Shown here piece after piece: positions 11,410 through 22,810 of a DNA stretch of 64,000 nt. The stretch is taken from contig NZ_JAHGUP010000025.1 in NCBI RefSeq assembly GCF_001989995.2, positions 145,111-209,110 on the forward strand, given 5' to 3'. A program made the position numbers and the translations under genes. Source of the stretch: Vibrio anguillarum. GTDB lineage: Bacteria; Pseudomonadota; Gammaproteobacteria; Enterobacterales; Vibrionaceae. Numbering within the stretch: the stretch's first letter is position 1; each line of letters opens with the position of its first letter. Below the pieces are notes generated by a model, which saw only the letters and a program-made list of their open reading frames with translations, had not been told where the DNA came from and made no database searches.

Positions 11410-12963
11410 TTATTCCCACTCAATCGTTGCTGGTGGCTTACCTGAAATATCGTAAACCACACGAGAAATACCATTCACTTCATTGATGATACGGTTAGAA
11501 ACCTTACCCAAGAACTCATAAGGCAGGTGCGCCCAATGTGCTGTCATAAAGTCAATGGTTTCCACAGCGCGTAGCGATACAACCCAATCGTATTTACGTC
11601 CATCACCCATAACGCCTACTGAACGAACAGGTAAGAAAACCGTGAAAGCTTGTGACACTTTGTTATACAGATCAGCGGCATGCAGCTCTTCAATGAAAAT
11701 AGCATCGGCGCGGCGCAGCAAATCACAGTACTCTTTCTTCACTTCGCCCAACACGCGTACGCCAAGGCCAGGGCCTGGGAACGGATGGCGGTAAAGCATG
11801 TTGTAAGGCAGGCCAAGCTCTAGGCCAATCTTGCGTACTTCATCTTTGAAAAGCTCACGCAGTGGTTCAACCAATCCCATTTCCATATCATCAGGCAAAC
11901 CGCCAACGTTATGGTGAGATTTAATCACGTGCGCTTTACCTGTTTTAGAGGCAGCCGATTCAATCACATCTGGGTAAATCGTGCCTTGCGCAAGCCATTT
12001 CGCATTTTTCAATTTCTTTGATTCTTCATCGAAGATATCAACAAACACATGGCCGATGATTTTGCGTTTCGCTTCCGGATCAGACTCACCTTGCAGTGCG
12101 TTGAGGAAACGATCTTCTGCATTAACATGAATGATGTTTAAACCAAACTTGTTGCCAAACATATCCATTACTTGCTGAGCTTCATTCAGACGCAATAGGC
12201 CGTTATCAACGAATACGCAGGTTAATTTATCGCCAATCGCTCGGTGAGCCAGCATCGCCACAACTGACGAATCTACACCACCCGATAGGCCAAGGATCAC
12301 CTCATCGTCGCCGACTTGCTCTTTAATACGAGCAACTGCATCTTCGATGATAGACTCAGCCGTCCATAGACGCTCACAACCACAAACGTTGAGAACGAAA
12401 TTCTCAAGCATTTTTAGACCGTTTTTGGTGTGCGTGACTTCTGGGTGAAACTGCACGCCATAATATTTTTTCTCTTCATTCGCCATTGCCGCATAAGGAC
12501 AAGTTTCCGTTTGCGCTGTTTTAACAAAATCAGTCGGAATTTGCACCACTTTATCACCATGGCTCATCCAAACATCTTGCGTTAGCTCAAGGTCGCTAAA
12601 CAGGGCCGATTCACCCATTAGCTGTACAGCTGCATAACCAAATTCACGTTCCTCAGAACTGGCCACTTTTCCGCCCAACTGTTCAGCCATGGTTTGCATG
12701 CCATAGCAAACACCAAACACAGGTACGCCAGAATCAAACACATATTGTGGCGCACGCGGAGAGTTGGCTTCAGTCACACTTTCAGGACCACCAGAAAGAA
12801 TAATGCCATCTGGGTTGAATTCACGGATGTCTGCTTCTTCAACATCCCAGCTCCACAGCTCACAATAAACACCGATTTCGCGAACACGGCGGGCAACCAG
12901 TTGTGTGTACTGAGAGCCGAAATCTAAGATCAGAATACGTTGGTCATGGATATCTTTAGTCAT
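11410..12963 (-). CDS. guaA: GMP synthase (glutamine-hydrolysing)
   Basis: Converts XMP to GMP using ATP and glutamine, the last step of de novo guanine nucleotide synthesis; 517 aa, full length. An N-terminal class I glutamine amidotransferase (nucleophile Cys86 in GVCYGMQ; His/Glu in FHPEVTHT) is followed by the ATP pyrophosphatase domain with the P-loop [11 protein letters not shown], and a C-terminal dimerisation domain ending KPPATIEWE. It lies 81 nt downstream of guaB on the same strand, the conserved guaBA operon. A hairpin in that gap is listed separately. Confidence 0.98.
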   Translation of the reverse strand: MTKDIHDQRILILDFGSQYTQLVARRVREIGVYCELWSWDVEEADIREFNPDGIILSGGPESVTEANSPRAPQYVFDSGVPVFGVCYGMQTMAEQLGGKVASSEEREFGYAAVQLMGESALFSDLELTQDVWMSHGDKVVQIPTDFVKTAQTETCPYAAMANEEKKYYGVQFHPEVTHTKNGLKMLENFVLNVCGCERLWTAESIIEDAVARIKEQVGDDEVILGLSGGVDSSVVAMLAHRAIGDKLTCVFVDNGLLRLNEAQQVMDMFGNKFGLNIIHVNAEDRFLNALQGESDPEAKRKIIGHVFVDIFDEESKKLKNAKWLAQGTIYPDVIESAASKTGKAHVIKSHHNVGGLPDDMEMGLVEPLRELFKDEVRKIGLELGLPYNMLYRHPFPGPGLGVRVLGEVKKEYCDLLRRADAIFIEELHAADLYNKVSQAFTVFLPVRSVGVMGDGRKYDWVVSLRAVETIDFMTAHWAHLPYEFLGKVSNRIINEVNGISRVVYDISGKPPATIEWE

Positions 12964-12994
12964 TTAAGGTCAATCTCAATCATTAATGTAGTGG

Positions 12995-13017
12995 ATGGGG
13001 AGCATCGCGCTCCCCAT
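12995..13017. repeat. Hairpin in the guaB-guaA spacer
   Basis: Perfect 9-bp inverted repeat ATGGGGAGC / GCTCCCCAT with a 5-nt loop, midway between the guaB stop and the guaA start. No U tract follows on the minus strand, so it looks more like a processing or stabilising hairpin than a terminator. Confidence 0.6.
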
Positions 13018-13044
13018 AAGCTTCAAGCTATTCGTGGTTCGTCA

Positions 13045-14508
13045 TTAACCCAAGCGGTAGTTTGGCGCTTCTTTGGTAATTTGAACGTCGTGCACGTGTG
13101 ACTCTTTCATACCTGCACCAGAGATACGAACAAACTCGGCTTTAGTGCGCAGATCTTCGATAGTGGCCGAGCCAGTTAAGCCCATGCTTGAGCGTAAACC
13201 ACCCATTTGTTGATGAACGATCTCTTTTAGACGGCCTCGATAAGCGATACGACCTTCGATCCCTTCAGGTACAAGCTTGTCAGCTGCATTGTCAGATTGG
13301 AAATAACGATCAGAAGAGCCTTGAGACATTGCACCCAGCGAACCCATACCGCGGTAAGCTTTATATGAACGGCCTTGGAACAAAATAACTTCACCCGGAG
13401 CTTCTTCAGTACCCGCAAACATGGAGCCGACCATCACACAAGATGCACCAGCAGCAATCGCTTTACAAATATCGCCAGAAAAGCGAATACCGCCATCAGC
13501 AATCACAGGAATACCGTATTGATCAGCCACTTCAACTGCATCAGAAATCGCCGTAATTTGAGGAACACCAACACCCGTTACAATACGCGTTGTACAGATT
13601 GAACCCGGGCCAATACCGACTTTGACCGCGCTTACGCCCGCGTCAATTAGAGCTTTCGCACCGGCACCCGTTGCAACATTGCCGCCGATAATATCGAGAT
13701 CAGGATAAGCGGCGCGCGTTTCACGAATACGGTTAAGTACACCTTCTGAATGGCCATGAGAAGAGTCAATCAGTAGAACATCCACTCCCGCTTCCACTAA
13801 TGCTTTTACGCGCTCTTCATTGCCAGCACCGGCACCAACAGCCGCACCAACACGTAAACGCCCTTGTTCATCTTTACAAGCATTCGGTTTGCGTTCTGCT
13901 TTATGGAAATCTTTCGCGGTGATCATACCAGTCAGTTTGAATTCATCATTCACTACCAAGACTTTTTCAACACGCGCTTTGTGCATGCGCTCTTGTACAT
14001 CCTGACGAGATGCACCCTCTTTAACTGTGGCTAAGCGATCTTTTGGTGTCATGACTGCTTCAACTTTTTTTGTTAAATCAGTAACAAAGCGAATATCGCG
14101 GCCGGTGATGATACCGACAAGCTCATTGTGATCGCTCACCACAGGGAAACCGGCAAAACCATGTTTCTCTGTCAAAGCAATCACATCTTGAATGGTTGCA
14201 TCAGGGCGAACTGTTACTGGCGCAGTGACTACACCCGCTTCAAAAATTTTGACAAGACGGACTTGTTCAGCCTGCTCTTCAATGGGCATATTTTTGTGGA
14301 TAAAACCAATACCACCCTCTTGGGCAAGAGCGATCGCAAGGCGAGCCTCTGTCACTGTATCCATAGAAGCTGAGATCATCGGAATGTTCAGTGTGATATT
14401 TTTGGTCAGCTGAGTATGGAGATCGGCTGTGTTTGGGAGAACGGTGGAGTGTGCTGGTACGAGAAGAACATCATCGAATGTCAGCGCTTCTTTGGCAATT
14501 CTTAGCAT
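13045..14508 (-). CDS. guaB: Inosine-5'-monophosphate dehydrogenase
   Basis: Oxidises IMP to XMP with NAD+, the committed step to GMP; 487 aa. The TIM-barrel catalytic domain is split by two CBS (Bateman) domains at about residues 90-205. The catalytic cysteine lies in [11 protein letters not shown], and the flap region includes the [10 protein letters not shown] segment. The C-terminus [11 protein letters not shown] closely matches the Vibrio protein. The start is the ATG of MLRIAKEAL; the in-frame extension by two codons uses a non-standard codon. First gene of guaBA. The upstream gap (14509-14738) holds divergent promoters for guaB and xseA. Confidence 0.98.
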   Translation of the reverse strand: MLRIAKEALTFDDVLLVPAHSTVLPNTADLHTQLTKNITLNIPMISASMDTVTEARLAIALAQEGGIGFIHKNMPIEEQAEQVRLVKIFEAGVVTAPVTVRPDATIQDVIALTEKHGFAGFPVVSDHNELVGIITGRDIRFVTDLTKKVEAVMTPKDRLATVKEGASRQDVQERMHKARVEKVLVVNDEFKLTGMITAKDFHKAERKPNACKDEQGRLRVGAAVGAGAGNEERVKALVEAGVDVLLIDSSHGHSEGVLNRIRETRAAYPDLDIIGGNVATGAGAKALIDAGVSAVKVGIGPGSICTTRIVTGVGVPQITAISDAVEVADQYGIPVIADGGIRFSGDICKAIAAGASCVMVGSMFAGTEEAPGEVILFQGRSYKAYRGMGSLGAMSQGSSDRYFQSDNAADKLVPEGIEGRIAYRGRLKEIVHQQMGGLRSSMGLTGSATIEDLRTKAEFVRISGAGMKESHVHDVQITKEAPNYRLG

Positions 14509-14738
14509 TTGCAATATCTCACAATTAAGAGGAGTGAATAAAAGGTAAATCCAAGTTGTCTCAATTTGCCCTAATACACAATGAACAGGATAAATCGATT
14601 TGGATTTGATATTGCGGTCGGATTATACGCCCGAGGCAATCGCTTGACCACTCATTTTTTAATTTTTAATTTGCATTCCAACCCTTGATATGTATTATAT
14701 TGCCGCTAATTTCCATACCCTCGTCTAGGGGATTAGCC

Positions 14739-16070
14739 TTGCCTTCTTTGACCAACGAAAACATCTACACTGTCTCTCGTCTCAATGCTGAAGTACGCCT
14801 GTTACTTGAAAATGAAATGGGCATTGTGTGGCTCGTTGGTGAAATATCGAACTTCTCCGCTCCGGTTTCTGGCCATTGGTATCTCTCACTCAAAGATTCT
14901 CGCGCGCAGGTAAAATGTGCGATGTTCAAAGGCAATAATCGCTTTGTGAGCTTCAAACCTAAAAATGGCCAGCAGGTACTTGTTAAAGCGCGTCTTTCTC
15001 TTTATGAACCCAGAGGTGACTACCAAGTCATTATCGAGAGTATGCAACCCGAAGGGGATGGTCGTCTCCAGCAAGAGTTTGAAAAGCTGAAGATGCAGTT
15101 GGCCGCGGAAGGGCTGTTTGCACAATCCAATAAGTGCCCCTTGCCGGAAAATCCTCAATGCGTCGGAGTTATTACTTCAAAAACTGGCGCAGCCCTGTTT
15201 GATATTCTTGATGTGCTCAAGCGGCGCGATCCAAGCTTGCCCGTCATCATTTATCCTACACTGGTTCAAGGCGAACAAGCGGCCATTCAAATTGCTCAAG
15301 CAATTGGTAGAGCAAATGCGAGGCAAGAGTGTGACGTATTGATTGTGGGTCGCGGTGGCGGTTCTTTAGAGGACTTATGGTGTTTTAACCACGAGATCGT
15401 AGCGCGCACAATTGCCGCGAGTCAAATCCCAATTATCAGTGCCGTCGGGCATGAAATCGATGTGACGATTGCTGATTTTGTGGCTGACGTACGTGCCCCA
15501 ACCCCCTCCGCTGCTGCAGAATTAGTCAGCCGAGACAACAGTAATAAGCGGCAAGCTTTCGCCTCATACCAGCACAAGCTACAAAGTGCGATGCGCTATT
15601 ACACCAGTCAACAAGCGCATCATTTACGCGCTTTGGTTCACGCGCTAGAGAAACAGCACCCCACTTATCGCTTGCAGCGTCAAAGCCAACAACTTGATGA
15701 CACAGAAATGCGCCTACAGCGGGCGATACAGCGCTATATTTCGACTCAGCGCGAGCACATTGGCCAGCAATACCATCAACTGCAGTTGCATTCTCCCGTA
15801 CAAACCTTGGCGAAGCAGCAGCATCGACTAGCCAAAAGCGAGCAACGATTACTGGACGTAATGGAGAAAAAACTCCTGCGCACAGCACACCGTTTAACGC
15901 TAGCCGCAGAGAAGCTTGACGCAGTAAGCCCATTAGCGACACTAAAACGAGGCTATTCGATCACGCGAGATAGCTCAGGCAAAGTGATTCACCGCGCTCG
16001 TGATCTAAAAACCGGCGATCAATTGATCACGCGAGTGGCGGATGGCGAAGTTTTCTCTACCGTCAATTAA
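14739..16070 (+). CDS. xseA: Exodeoxyribonuclease VII large subunit
   Basis: Catalytic and DNA-binding subunit of ExoVII, which degrades single-stranded DNA from both ends and acts in repair; 443 aa, normal length. An N-terminal OB fold ([20 protein letters not shown], then [18 protein letters not shown]) is followed by the nuclease domain with [28 protein letters not shown] and [17 protein letters not shown], then a long coiled-coil region and a C-terminal GYSITRD segment. I chose the TTG at 14739 because AGGGG lies 7 nt upstream; a frame opened at an earlier ATG would add 18 residues with no family match. It ends 4 bp from the convergent zinc-ribbon gene. Confidence 0.95.
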   Translation: MPSLTNENIYTVSRLNAEVRLLLENEMGIVWLVGEISNFSAPVSGHWYLSLKDSRAQVKCAMFKGNNRFVSFKPKNGQQVLVKARLSLYEPRGDYQVIIESMQPEGDGRLQQEFEKLKMQLAAEGLFAQSNKCPLPENPQCVGVITSKTGAALFDILDVLKRRDPSLPVIIYPTLVQGEQAAIQIAQAIGRANARQECDVLIVGRGGGSLEDLWCFNHEIVARTIAASQIPIISAVGHEIDVTIADFVADVRAPTPSAAAELVSRDNSNKRQAFASYQHKLQSAMRYYTSQQAHHLRALVHALEKQHPTYRLQRQSQQLDDTEMRLQRAIQRYISTQREHIGQQYHQLQLHSPVQTLAKQQHRLAKSEQRLLDVMEKKLLRTAHRLTLAAEKLDAVSPLATLKRGYSITRDSSGKVIHRARDLKTGDQLITRVADGEVFSTVN

Positions 16071-16074
16071 TCAC

Positions 16075-16299
16075 TTAATCCTGTGCTTGAAACTCAAATC
16101 GAATCTTAGATTTTGATTTGAGCTCATTGCATGAATTACAGAAAAAATTTGCCGCGCCACACGCCTGCAATTTCTCCAGCTCCGAATCACACTCAGGGCA
16201 AAAACCAATTTTGTTAAAGTGATGTTTGCACTGAGTACAATGGTAACGCCCATCCCATGCCAGTGGATTTTGGCAACAAGGGCAAAGATTTTCCTGCAT
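16075..16299 (-). CDS. yfgJ: YfgJ-type zinc-ribbon protein
   Basis: Small protein of 74 aa, beginning MQENLCPCCQNPL and carrying eight cysteines in four CxxC pairs (CPCC, CTQC, CPEC, CNSC), which should bind two zinc ions. Length, cysteine pattern and position between xseA and der match E. coli YfgJ, whose function is not known to me. A GTG start ten codons upstream is possible but lacks a ribosome site; the ATG at 16299 has only a weak GGGA. Too little is known to assign a role. Confidence 0.8.
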   Translation of the reverse strand: MQENLCPCCQNPLAWDGRYHCTQCKHHFNKIGFCPECDSELEKLQACGAANFFCNSCNELKSKSKIRFEFQAQD

Positions 16300-16877
16300 A
16301 TTGATCCCATCTCTCTTTGTGTCTTTCACATAACATCTTTCACATAGTGTGATTTTGGTAGATGTTTTATATCGTTCGTTTTAATAGATAGCTCGTTTGC
16401 GTAGATAGATCGTGCATGTGATAGCCGACACTTCATCAAACGGCACGTATGGTCTCGGATTATCGAGAGTTCAGCTTTGATCTCTATCACAATACCTTCA
16501 GGCTCACCAACCACCTCATACACATTAGGCTATGATCGATAAAAGATCTCAGCCTGATCATTTGCTTTATCTGCTCCGTTCAGCGATCTACTCTCAAAAG
16601 AACATTTATATAACCACGCACCGAAAGCATAAGTTACATATTCTGCATATGGATTTATAACGATATAAAGCTCTACGTAATAACTAAAAAATCAAAGAAA
16701 TCAGGATATATGGAAATGATCTTTTGGCGAAATATTCTACTCATTTTGTTTGATAGTTATACAAAGCAGCAACGTTGCCATGCTCTGTTTTTCTCTCAAT
16801 CATTTTGGTACTGCACTTCATTTCCAGACCGCCACGTTAAGTGAGGCTCTATCGCCAATGATAAATTTTAGGCAAAA
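16300..16877. other. Long AT-rich intergenic region between yfgJ and der
   Basis: About 580 bp with no gene I can support. Visible elements: a direct repeat of TCTTTCACATA just upstream of yfgJ (16323-16346); six GATC sites between 16408 and 16588, three of them exactly 11 bp apart; and an imperfect hairpin AGGCT...AGCCT at 16527-16555. A 65-codon open frame on the minus strand (16326-16523) has no recognisable domain and no good ribosome site. The yfgJ promoter should be here. Confidence 0.5.
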
Positions 16878-16905
16878 AAATACCCAAGTCTAAGCTTGGG
16901 TATTT
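16878..16905 (-). terminator. der terminator
   Basis: Inverted repeat AAATACCCAAG / CTTGGGTATTT with a 6-nt loop, followed on the minus strand by a further T run. It begins 15 nt after the der stop codon. Confidence 0.9.
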
Positions 16906-16920
16906 CAGTTATGAGGAAGG

Positions 16921-18408
16921 CTACTTGCTGCGTCCTTTCATCATCGTCATTAAGCGTTTACGTTTACGCTCTTGAGATAAGGTCAGCTTATTCACTTTTC
17001 CTTCAAATGGGTTATCACTGCTTTGGAACTGGATACGAATAGGCGTACCCATGATTTCTAAAGACTTACGGTAATAGTTCATCAAATAACGTTTGTAAGA
17101 ATCTGGCAGCTCATTCACCAAGTTACCGTGTACAACGATAATCGGCGGGTTATAACCACCTGCGTGAGCGTATTTAAGTTTTACGCGGCGGCTACGAACC
17201 ATAGGCGGTTGGTGATCATCGGTTGCCATTTTAAGAATGCGAGTCAATACCGATGTGCCGACACGTGTTGTCGCCGATTTGTATGCTTCTTGAACCGACT
17301 CAAATAGATGACCAACACCTGTACCATGCAGTGCAGAGATAAAGTGGATACGAGCAAAATCGACAAAACCTAAACGGCGATCGAGCTCTTTCTTGACACG
17401 TTCTTTGACGTCGTTATCGAGCCCATCCCACTTATTGACTGCAAGCACTATCGAACGTCCGGCGTTTAGTGCAAAACCTAGCAGGCTAAGATCTTGATCT
17501 GAGATATTCTCACGAGCGTCAATGACTAACAGAACAACGTTTGCATCTTCAACGGCTTTTAAGGTTTTGACGACCGAGAATTTTTCAACCGTTTCGTTAA
17601 TGCGAGTACGACGACGCACGCCAGCAGTATCAATCAATACATACTCGCGCTCATCACGCATCATCGGGATGTAGATGGAGTCTCGCGTCGTTCCGGGCAT
17701 GTCGTAAACCACAACACGCTCTTCACCGAGAATGCGGTTGGTGAGTGTCGATTTACCGACATTCGGACGGCCAATGATCGCCAGTTTTATCGGCTGATCT
17801 TGCAGACGTTTGTATTCAGCTTCGGCTTCTTCTTCGGTGTAATCTAACTTTTCTTCTTCGGCATCTTCAAAGTCGGTTAGATCTTCGATTTCGCCTTCAG
17901 CCTGCTCGATCATTTCTTCAGCAAGTGGATTCAAAGCTCGGTCGATAAGGATCCCAACACCACGGCCATGAGCGGCAGCAATTTGGTACATTTGATCGAC
18001 GCCCAATTGCCAAAACTCAGCACTTGCAGCATCAGCGTCAATGCCATCCACTTTATTCACGACTAAAATAGCGCGCTTTTCAATCTTACGCAGATGTTGG
18101 GCGATCACTTCATCAGCCGCCGTTAAACCAGCGCGACCATCAACCATAAATAGCACAACATCAGCTTCATCAATCGCGGCCAATGACTGTTGAGCCATTT
18201 TCGTTTCTACACCCTCTTCACTACCATCAATACCGCCGGTATCGATAACAATGAAGTCGTGCTCACCCAATTTAGCTTGGCCATATTTACGGTCACGCGT
18301 TAAACCGGGGAAATCCGCCACCAACGCATCGCGAGTGCGAGTTAATCGGTTAAACAACGTAGATTTACCGACATTGGGACGCCCAACAAGAGCAACAACA
18401 GGAACCAT
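16921..18408 (-). CDS. der: Ribosome biogenesis GTPase Der (EngA)
   Basis: Essential double-GTPase that helps assemble the 50S ribosomal subunit; 495 aa. Two G domains each start with GRPNVGKST (near residue 9 and near 205) and carry DTGG/DTAG switch and NKVD/NKWD specificity motifs. They are joined by an acidic linker rich in Glu, and followed by a KH-like domain with a basic tail ending [14 protein letters not shown]. The ATG at 18408 has AGAGG 5 nt upstream; the 15-residue extension is rejected. It follows bamB on the minus strand, as in E. coli. Confidence 0.97.
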   Translation of the reverse strand: MVPVVALVGRPNVGKSTLFNRLTRTRDALVADFPGLTRDRKYGQAKLGEHDFIVIDTGGIDGSEEGVETKMAQQSLAAIDEADVVLFMVDGRAGLTAADEVIAQHLRKIEKRAILVVNKVDGIDADAASAEFWQLGVDQMYQIAAAHGRGVGILIDRALNPLAEEMIEQAEGEIEDLTDFEDAEEEKLDYTEEEAEAEYKRLQDQPIKLAIIGRPNVGKSTLTNRILGEERVVVYDMPGTTRDSIYIPMMRDEREYVLIDTAGVRRRTRINETVEKFSVVKTLKAVEDANVVLLVIDARENISDQDLSLLGFALNAGRSIVLAVNKWDGLDNDVKERVKKELDRRLGFVDFARIHFISALHGTGVGHLFESVQEAYKSATTRVGTSVLTRILKMATDDHQPPMVRSRRVKLKYAHAGGYNPPIIVVHGNLVNELPDSYKRYLMNYYRKSLEIMGTPIRIQFQSSDNPFEGKVNKLTLSQERKRKRLMTMMKGRSK

Positions 18409-18507
18409 ACTAACCTCTACAATATTTTCTCTTATGTAGTTATAGGTAAACACTTGCTAGCAAGCATTAAATTTTTACCTATAACCACATCTACTTATTC
18501 AATAAAA

Positions 18508-18537
18508 CGGCCCCTAACTGTTACCAGCCAGGAGCCG
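18508..18537 (-). terminator. Hairpin between bamB and der
   Basis: Interrupted stem CGGC-CCT-CTG / CAG-AGG-GCCG, followed on the minus strand by TTTTATT. It starts 21 nt after the bamB stop, so it probably terminates or attenuates bamB transcription before der. Confidence 0.55.
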
Positions 18538-18557
18538 AATGTGAATTATATCACGAT

Positions 18558-19718
18558 TTATTTTTTAATCGTCAGTTTCTTTACATTGCCATTACGGGTC
18601 ATGCTGACATAACCATCATCTACAGCGAGAGGACTCACCGCAAAACCGCTCTTATCAACCAACTGTTGGGCAACGAATTCACCACTGCTGCGATCAATCC
18701 AATGTAGATACCCTTCACTGTCACCTAGCACAAGGTAGCCATTGATAATCGCTGGTGCAGTTAGCAAACGGTGTTCAAGCTGTTTGTTGCTCCAAAGTTC
18801 GGTACCGCTTCTTGTATCCACAGCCACCACATGATCTTTGTCGGTCACCACAAATAATCGGCCACCATCGCTAGCCATGTCTGTTGCTGAAGAGTAATTC
18901 CGCTTCCAAGCTGGTTTGCCCGAACGCAGATCAATGGCGATCAACTGGCCATTAAAACCAACCGCATACAGCATGCCGCCAATCACGATAGGTGAGGCAT
19001 CAACATCGACTAGACGGTCAATTTCAGTGGCACCTTTAGGCATACCAATCGGTTGTTGCCAAATCAACTGTCCACGCTCAACGATAGCGGCAGCAAGACG
19101 GCCACCTGAGGTTCCCCAAAAAACACCGCCCGATACCGCAACAGGTTTGCTGTCACCTCTCAACGTTAAATTAGGAACTTCAGTACTGATGGTCCATTTT
19201 TGCTCACCCGTCGCTTGGTCTAAACTCACCAAAGTGCCACGACTGGTATTAACAATGATCATGTTCGCATCTGCAGCCGGAGCTGCTAGCACTTCACCGT
19301 CGACTTTAACTTGCCATACAAGCTCACCCGTAGCTTCATTAAGCGCAGTGACTAAACCGTTTTCACTACCAATGTAAATTTGGCTATAGGCCGCCGCTAT
19401 ACCGCCGGATAAACGCATGGTGCCATCTTGTTCAAGATCGGTTTTCCACAGCTCTTTACCCGTTTTAGGGTTTAAGGCTTTCACCAAACCATCACGGCTA
19501 GCAATAAATACTTTGTCGTAAGCGTATTCTGGAGATAACTTTGAGAAGTAATGCCCTACGCCATCACCGATCGATGTGCTCCACTGAGTTGTGGGCGTAA
19601 ATTCACTCGTTACCATTGGCACAGGAGCCATAATAATGGTGTCTTCTTCACTAGCACACCCTGCAAGTGCTCCAAGCACAACGGCAGAAACGAGCACTTT
19701 GTTGAACAACTTTTTCAT
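18558..19718 (-). CDS. bamB: Outer membrane assembly lipoprotein BamB
   Basis: Lipoprotein subunit of the BAM complex that inserts beta-barrel proteins into the outer membrane; 386 aa. A lipoprotein signal peptide ends at the lipobox LAGC (Cys22 lipidated). The rest is an eight-bladed beta-propeller with repeated PQQ-like motifs such as ALNPKTGKELWKTDL, ALNEATGELVWQVKV, SLDQATGEQKWTI and AVDTRSGTELWSN. The ATG at 19718 is preferred to the TTG codon just before it. It lies 12 nt after yfgM, as in the E. coli hisS-yfgM-bamB-der order. Confidence 0.96.
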   Translation of the reverse strand: MKKLFNKVLVSAVVLGALAGCASEEDTIIMAPVPMVTSEFTPTTQWSTSIGDGVGHYFSKLSPEYAYDKVFIASRDGLVKALNPKTGKELWKTDLEQDGTMRLSGGIAAAYSQIYIGSENGLVTALNEATGELVWQVKVDGEVLAAPAADANMIIVNTSRGTLVSLDQATGEQKWTISTEVPNLTLRGDSKPVAVSGGVFWGTSGGRLAAAIVERGQLIWQQPIGMPKGATEIDRLVDVDASPIVIGGMLYAVGFNGQLIAIDLRSGKPAWKRNYSSATDMASDGGRLFVVTDKDHVVAVDTRSGTELWSNKQLEHRLLTAPAIINGYLVLGDSEGYLHWIDRSSGEFVAQQLVDKSGFAVSPLAVDDGYVSMTRNGNVKKLTIKK

Positions 19719-19730
19719 CAACTTGTGCCC

Positions 19731-20345
19731 TTATTTGGCAAGATCGTCCAGTTTCATCTGTAGCGTTTGGCTTGCATCGTCAGCTTGTTGTGCTTCCGTG
19801 TATGCCGCATAAGCCGCGTCCGTGTCGCCTTTACGCAGTGAGATATCACCACGCAGTTCCGCAATGCGTCCCGCCCACCCTTTCTCTGTGATGGTCGTAA
19901 GATCAGCTAAGGCGGCATCAAACTGGCCTTGTTCCGCTTTAATACGGGCCACGCGATAGGTCGCTAACGGTAGAATAGCATCATCTTTGGTGTTTGCTTT
20001 TGCCCATTCAAGCTGCGCTAAAGCTTCATCAATTTGACCCGCTTCTACTTGAACTTTTGCAAGTTGTAGTGCGGCTAAGACGGCATATTCTGTACCTTTA
20101 TTACTATCAATAAAGCTCTCAACAACCATCTCTGCTTCTGCGCCTTTTGCAGCTAACTGAGTTACCGCTTTGCTATAACTTTCAGAAGCGGCTTCTTGCG
20201 CAGCAATAACGCTATCTTGGTAGTAACGCCAACCAAACAAGCCACCAAGGCCAATTACAGCACCAAAGATCACGGCTTTACCGTTCTCTTTCCACCAATC
20301 TTTTATCGCTTCAACTTGTTGTTCTTCAGTATCGTAGAGTTCCAC
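19731..20345 (-). CDS. yfgM: YfgM, ancillary SecYEG translocon subunit
   Basis: 204-aa inner-membrane protein. A short cytoplasmic segment (YDTEEQQVEAIKDWWKENGK) is followed by one membrane helix at about 24-42 and a periplasmic TPR-like domain. In E. coli, YfgM associates with PpiD and the Sec translocon and hands periplasmic clients to chaperones. GTG start at 20345 with AGGA 6 nt upstream. It lies between hisS and bamB with short spacers, probably cotranscribed. Confidence 0.93.
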   Translation of the reverse strand: MELYDTEEQQVEAIKDWWKENGKAVIFGAVIGLGGLFGWRYYQDSVIAAQEAASESYSKAVTQLAAKGAEAEMVVESFIDSNKGTEYAVLAALQLAKVQVEAGQIDEALAQLEWAKANTKDDAILPLATYRVARIKAEQGQFDAALADLTTITEKGWAGRIAELRGDISLRKGDTDAAYAAYTEAQQADDASQTLQMKLDDLAK

Positions 20346-20383
20346 TTCCTGTCCTCTTTAATAGATGTCTCAAATGCGCTTGC

Positions 20384-21652
20384 TTACACAAGATGCGTCA
20401 GTTTGCTCGCGACTTCAGTTTGAGAAATCGTAATTTGTTCACCACCGATAAGATCTTTGAGAACTACTGTGCTTTCTGCGACTTCATCTTCGCCTAATAC
20501 CAAAGCCACCGCAGCGCCCACTTTATCAGCACGTTTAAATTGTTTTTTGAAGTTACCACCACCAAAATGGTTCATAACACGCAGCCCCGGAACCTGTTCA
20601 CGCAACTGCTCAGCAAGTTTCATTGCTGCCATCATAGTGCCTTCACCCGCACTGACCATGTACACATCGACACTGCGACGCACGTCGGTCAGTTCCAGTG
20701 TTTCCATCATCAGCACTAAGCGCTCTAACCCCATGGCAAAACCCACTGCCGGTGTCGCTTTGCCACCCAGTTGTTCTACCAAGCCATCATAACGTCCACC
20801 GCCACAAACCGTACCCTGAGCACCTAAGCTTTCAGTGATCCACTCAAATACGGTGCGGTTGTAGTAGTCTAGGCCGCGCACCAAGCGCTCGTTAACTTGA
20901 TATTCGATACCCGCAGCAGTAAGAAGTTCACATAAGCCTGCAAAATGTTGCTTGGATTCTTCATCTAGATACTCAGACAATTTGGGTGCGTCACCTAAAA
21001 TCGCTTGAATATCTGGATTTTTAGTATCGAGTACTCGCAGTGGGTTGGTGTACATGCGACGTTTGGCATCGTCATCCAACACCTCTTGATGCTGCTCTAA
21101 ATAGTCAATCAAAGCGGTGCGGTAATTGGCACGCGCTTCAAGAGAACCAATTGAGTTCAGTTCCAAACGAACATGTTTGTCGATGCCCAATTCACGCCAC
21201 AAACGCGCGGTCATCATAATCAGCTCGGCATCAACATCAGGGCCATCCAGGCCAAACACTTCAACCCCACATTGGTGGAATTGACGGTAGCGCCCTTTTT
21301 GCGGACGTTCATGACGGAACATCGGCCCCATGTACCATAAACGTTGCTCTTGGTTGTAGAGCAAACCATTTTCGATACCAGAACGGACACAACCTGCGGT
21401 ACCCTCAGGGCGAAGCGATAAACTGTCACCATTGCGATCTTCAAAAGAATACATCTCTTTTTCAACCACATCGGTCACTTCACCGATCGCACGGCTAAAT
21501 AGATGTGTCATCTCAACGATAGGCATACGTACTTCATTGTAGCCATATGCACTAATCACGTTTTTCACTGTGCCTTCCACTTTTTGCCAAAGTGGAGACT
21601 GAGTTGGGAGGCAGTCGTTCATGCCTCGAATTGCTTGAATTGTTTTTGCCAC
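20384..21652 (-). CDS. hisS: Histidyl-tRNA synthetase
   Basis: Class II aminoacyl-tRNA synthetase charging tRNA-His; 422 aa. Motif 1 region [16 protein letters not shown], motif 2 [20 protein letters not shown], histidine-specific [15 protein letters not shown] and CGGGRYDGL, motif 3 [11 protein letters not shown], then the C-terminal anticodon-binding domain. Start ATG gives the normal N-terminus [10 protein letters not shown]. It is 25 nt downstream of ispG on the minus strand. Confidence 0.98.
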   Translation of the reverse strand: MAKTIQAIRGMNDCLPTQSPLWQKVEGTVKNVISAYGYNEVRMPIVEMTHLFSRAIGEVTDVVEKEMYSFEDRNGDSLSLRPEGTAGCVRSGIENGLLYNQEQRLWYMGPMFRHERPQKGRYRQFHQCGVEVFGLDGPDVDAELIMMTARLWRELGIDKHVRLELNSIGSLEARANYRTALIDYLEQHQEVLDDDAKRRMYTNPLRVLDTKNPDIQAILGDAPKLSEYLDEESKQHFAGLCELLTAAGIEYQVNERLVRGLDYYNRTVFEWITESLGAQGTVCGGGRYDGLVEQLGGKATPAVGFAMGLERLVLMMETLELTDVRRSVDVYMVSAGEGTMMAAMKLAEQLREQVPGLRVMNHFGGGNFKKQFKRADKVGAAVALVLGEDEVAESTVVLKDLIGGEQITISQTEVASKLTHLV

Positions 21653-21677
21653 AATACTTACCGTAAGGTCGTTGAGA

Positions 21678-22802
21678 TTAATTTTGTTCGATTTGAGTCA
21701 CGTTGATTCGGTTCTTCTCATCGAGAATAGAGGCCTTCGCGCGAATTTTCGCTTCGAGTTGGCTGACCAGATCATCGTTATCAAAACGCTCTTTCTGGCG
21801 GACGCCGTCTTCGTAGAATGCACTTTTCTTGTTGCTGCCAGCCAAACCAAGATGAGAAGCTTCAGCTTCACCTGGGCCATTAACCACGCAACCGATGATC
21901 GAGACATCCATAGGTGTCAAAATATCTTCCAAACGTTGCTCTAACGCATTGACTGTGGCGATCACATCAAACTCTTGACGTGAACAGCTTGGACAAGCGA
22001 TGAAGTTAATGCCTCGCGAGCGAATACGCAGCGATTTAAGAATATCAAAGCCGACTTTGATCTCTTCGATCGGATCCGCAGCCAGTGAAATACGCAGCGT
22101 ATCGCCGATGCCTTCGGCAAGCAGCATACCTAAGCCCACTGCCGATTTAACTGCACCGGCTCTTGCGCCTCCTGCTTCCGTAATACCAAGATGCAGAGGT
22201 TGGGCAATCTGTTTAGCCAGTAAACGGTAGGAATCAACGGCGAGAAAAACATCCGATGCTTTGACGCTGACTTTGAATTGATCAAAGTTGAGTCTTTCAA
22301 GAATGTCGACATGACGCATCGCTGACTCGACTAAAGCAGCCGGTGTTGGCTCACCATATTTCATTTGGATCTCTTTTTCGAGCGACCCACCATTCACGCC
22401 AATCCGAATGGGTATGTTCTTGTCACGTGCGCAATCGACCACGGCGCGAATACGTTCTTCGTTGCCAATGTTACCAGGGTTGATACGCAAGCAATCAACG
22501 CCATATTCGGCGACTTTCAACGCAATGCGGTAATCAAAATGGATGTCAGCCACCAGCGGGATGGATACTTGCTGCTTGATCAACTTGAACGCTTCTGCCG
22601 CGTCCATTGTCGGTACAGAAACCCGTACAATATCAGCCCCGACTTTTTCTAACGCTTTAATTTGAGCGACCGTTGCCGCAACATCGGTAGTGCGCGTGTT
22701 GGTCATAGATTGAACAGCAATAGGAGCACCATCACCGATGGGCACATTACCGACATAAATACGCGTCGATGAACGACGCTTAATTGGAGATTCGTGTTGC
22801 AT
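21678..22802 (-). CDS. ispG: 4-hydroxy-3-methylbut-2-enyl diphosphate synthase
   Basis: [4Fe-4S] enzyme converting MEcPP to HMBPP in the MEP isoprenoid pathway; 374 aa. N-terminal TIM-barrel half begins with a basic stretch and [13 protein letters not shown]; the C-terminal cluster domain has the cysteines of [11 protein letters not shown] and CVVNGPGEA, followed by the conserved Glu. It depends on Fe-S delivery, for which the isc operon is 5 kb away. It is 8 nt from rodZ, consistent with translational coupling. Confidence 0.98.
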   Translation of the reverse strand: MQHESPIKRRSSTRIYVGNVPIGDGAPIAVQSMTNTRTTDVAATVAQIKALEKVGADIVRVSVPTMDAAEAFKLIKQQVSIPLVADIHFDYRIALKVAEYGVDCLRINPGNIGNEERIRAVVDCARDKNIPIRIGVNGGSLEKEIQMKYGEPTPAALVESAMRHVDILERLNFDQFKVSVKASDVFLAVDSYRLLAKQIAQPLHLGITEAGGARAGAVKSAVGLGMLLAEGIGDTLRISLAADPIEEIKVGFDILKSLRIRSRGINFIACPSCSRQEFDVIATVNALEQRLEDILTPMDVSIIGCVVNGPGEAEASHLGLAGSNKKSAFYEDGVRQKERFDNDDLVSQLEAKIRAKASILDEKNRINVTQIEQN

Positions 22803-22810
22803 AGTATTTT

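Noticed and set aside
16326..16523. 65-codon open frame on the minus strand between yfgJ and der
   Set aside because: No recognisable domain, no clear ribosome-binding site, and it lies in AT-rich noncoding-like DNA. Possible but unsupported.
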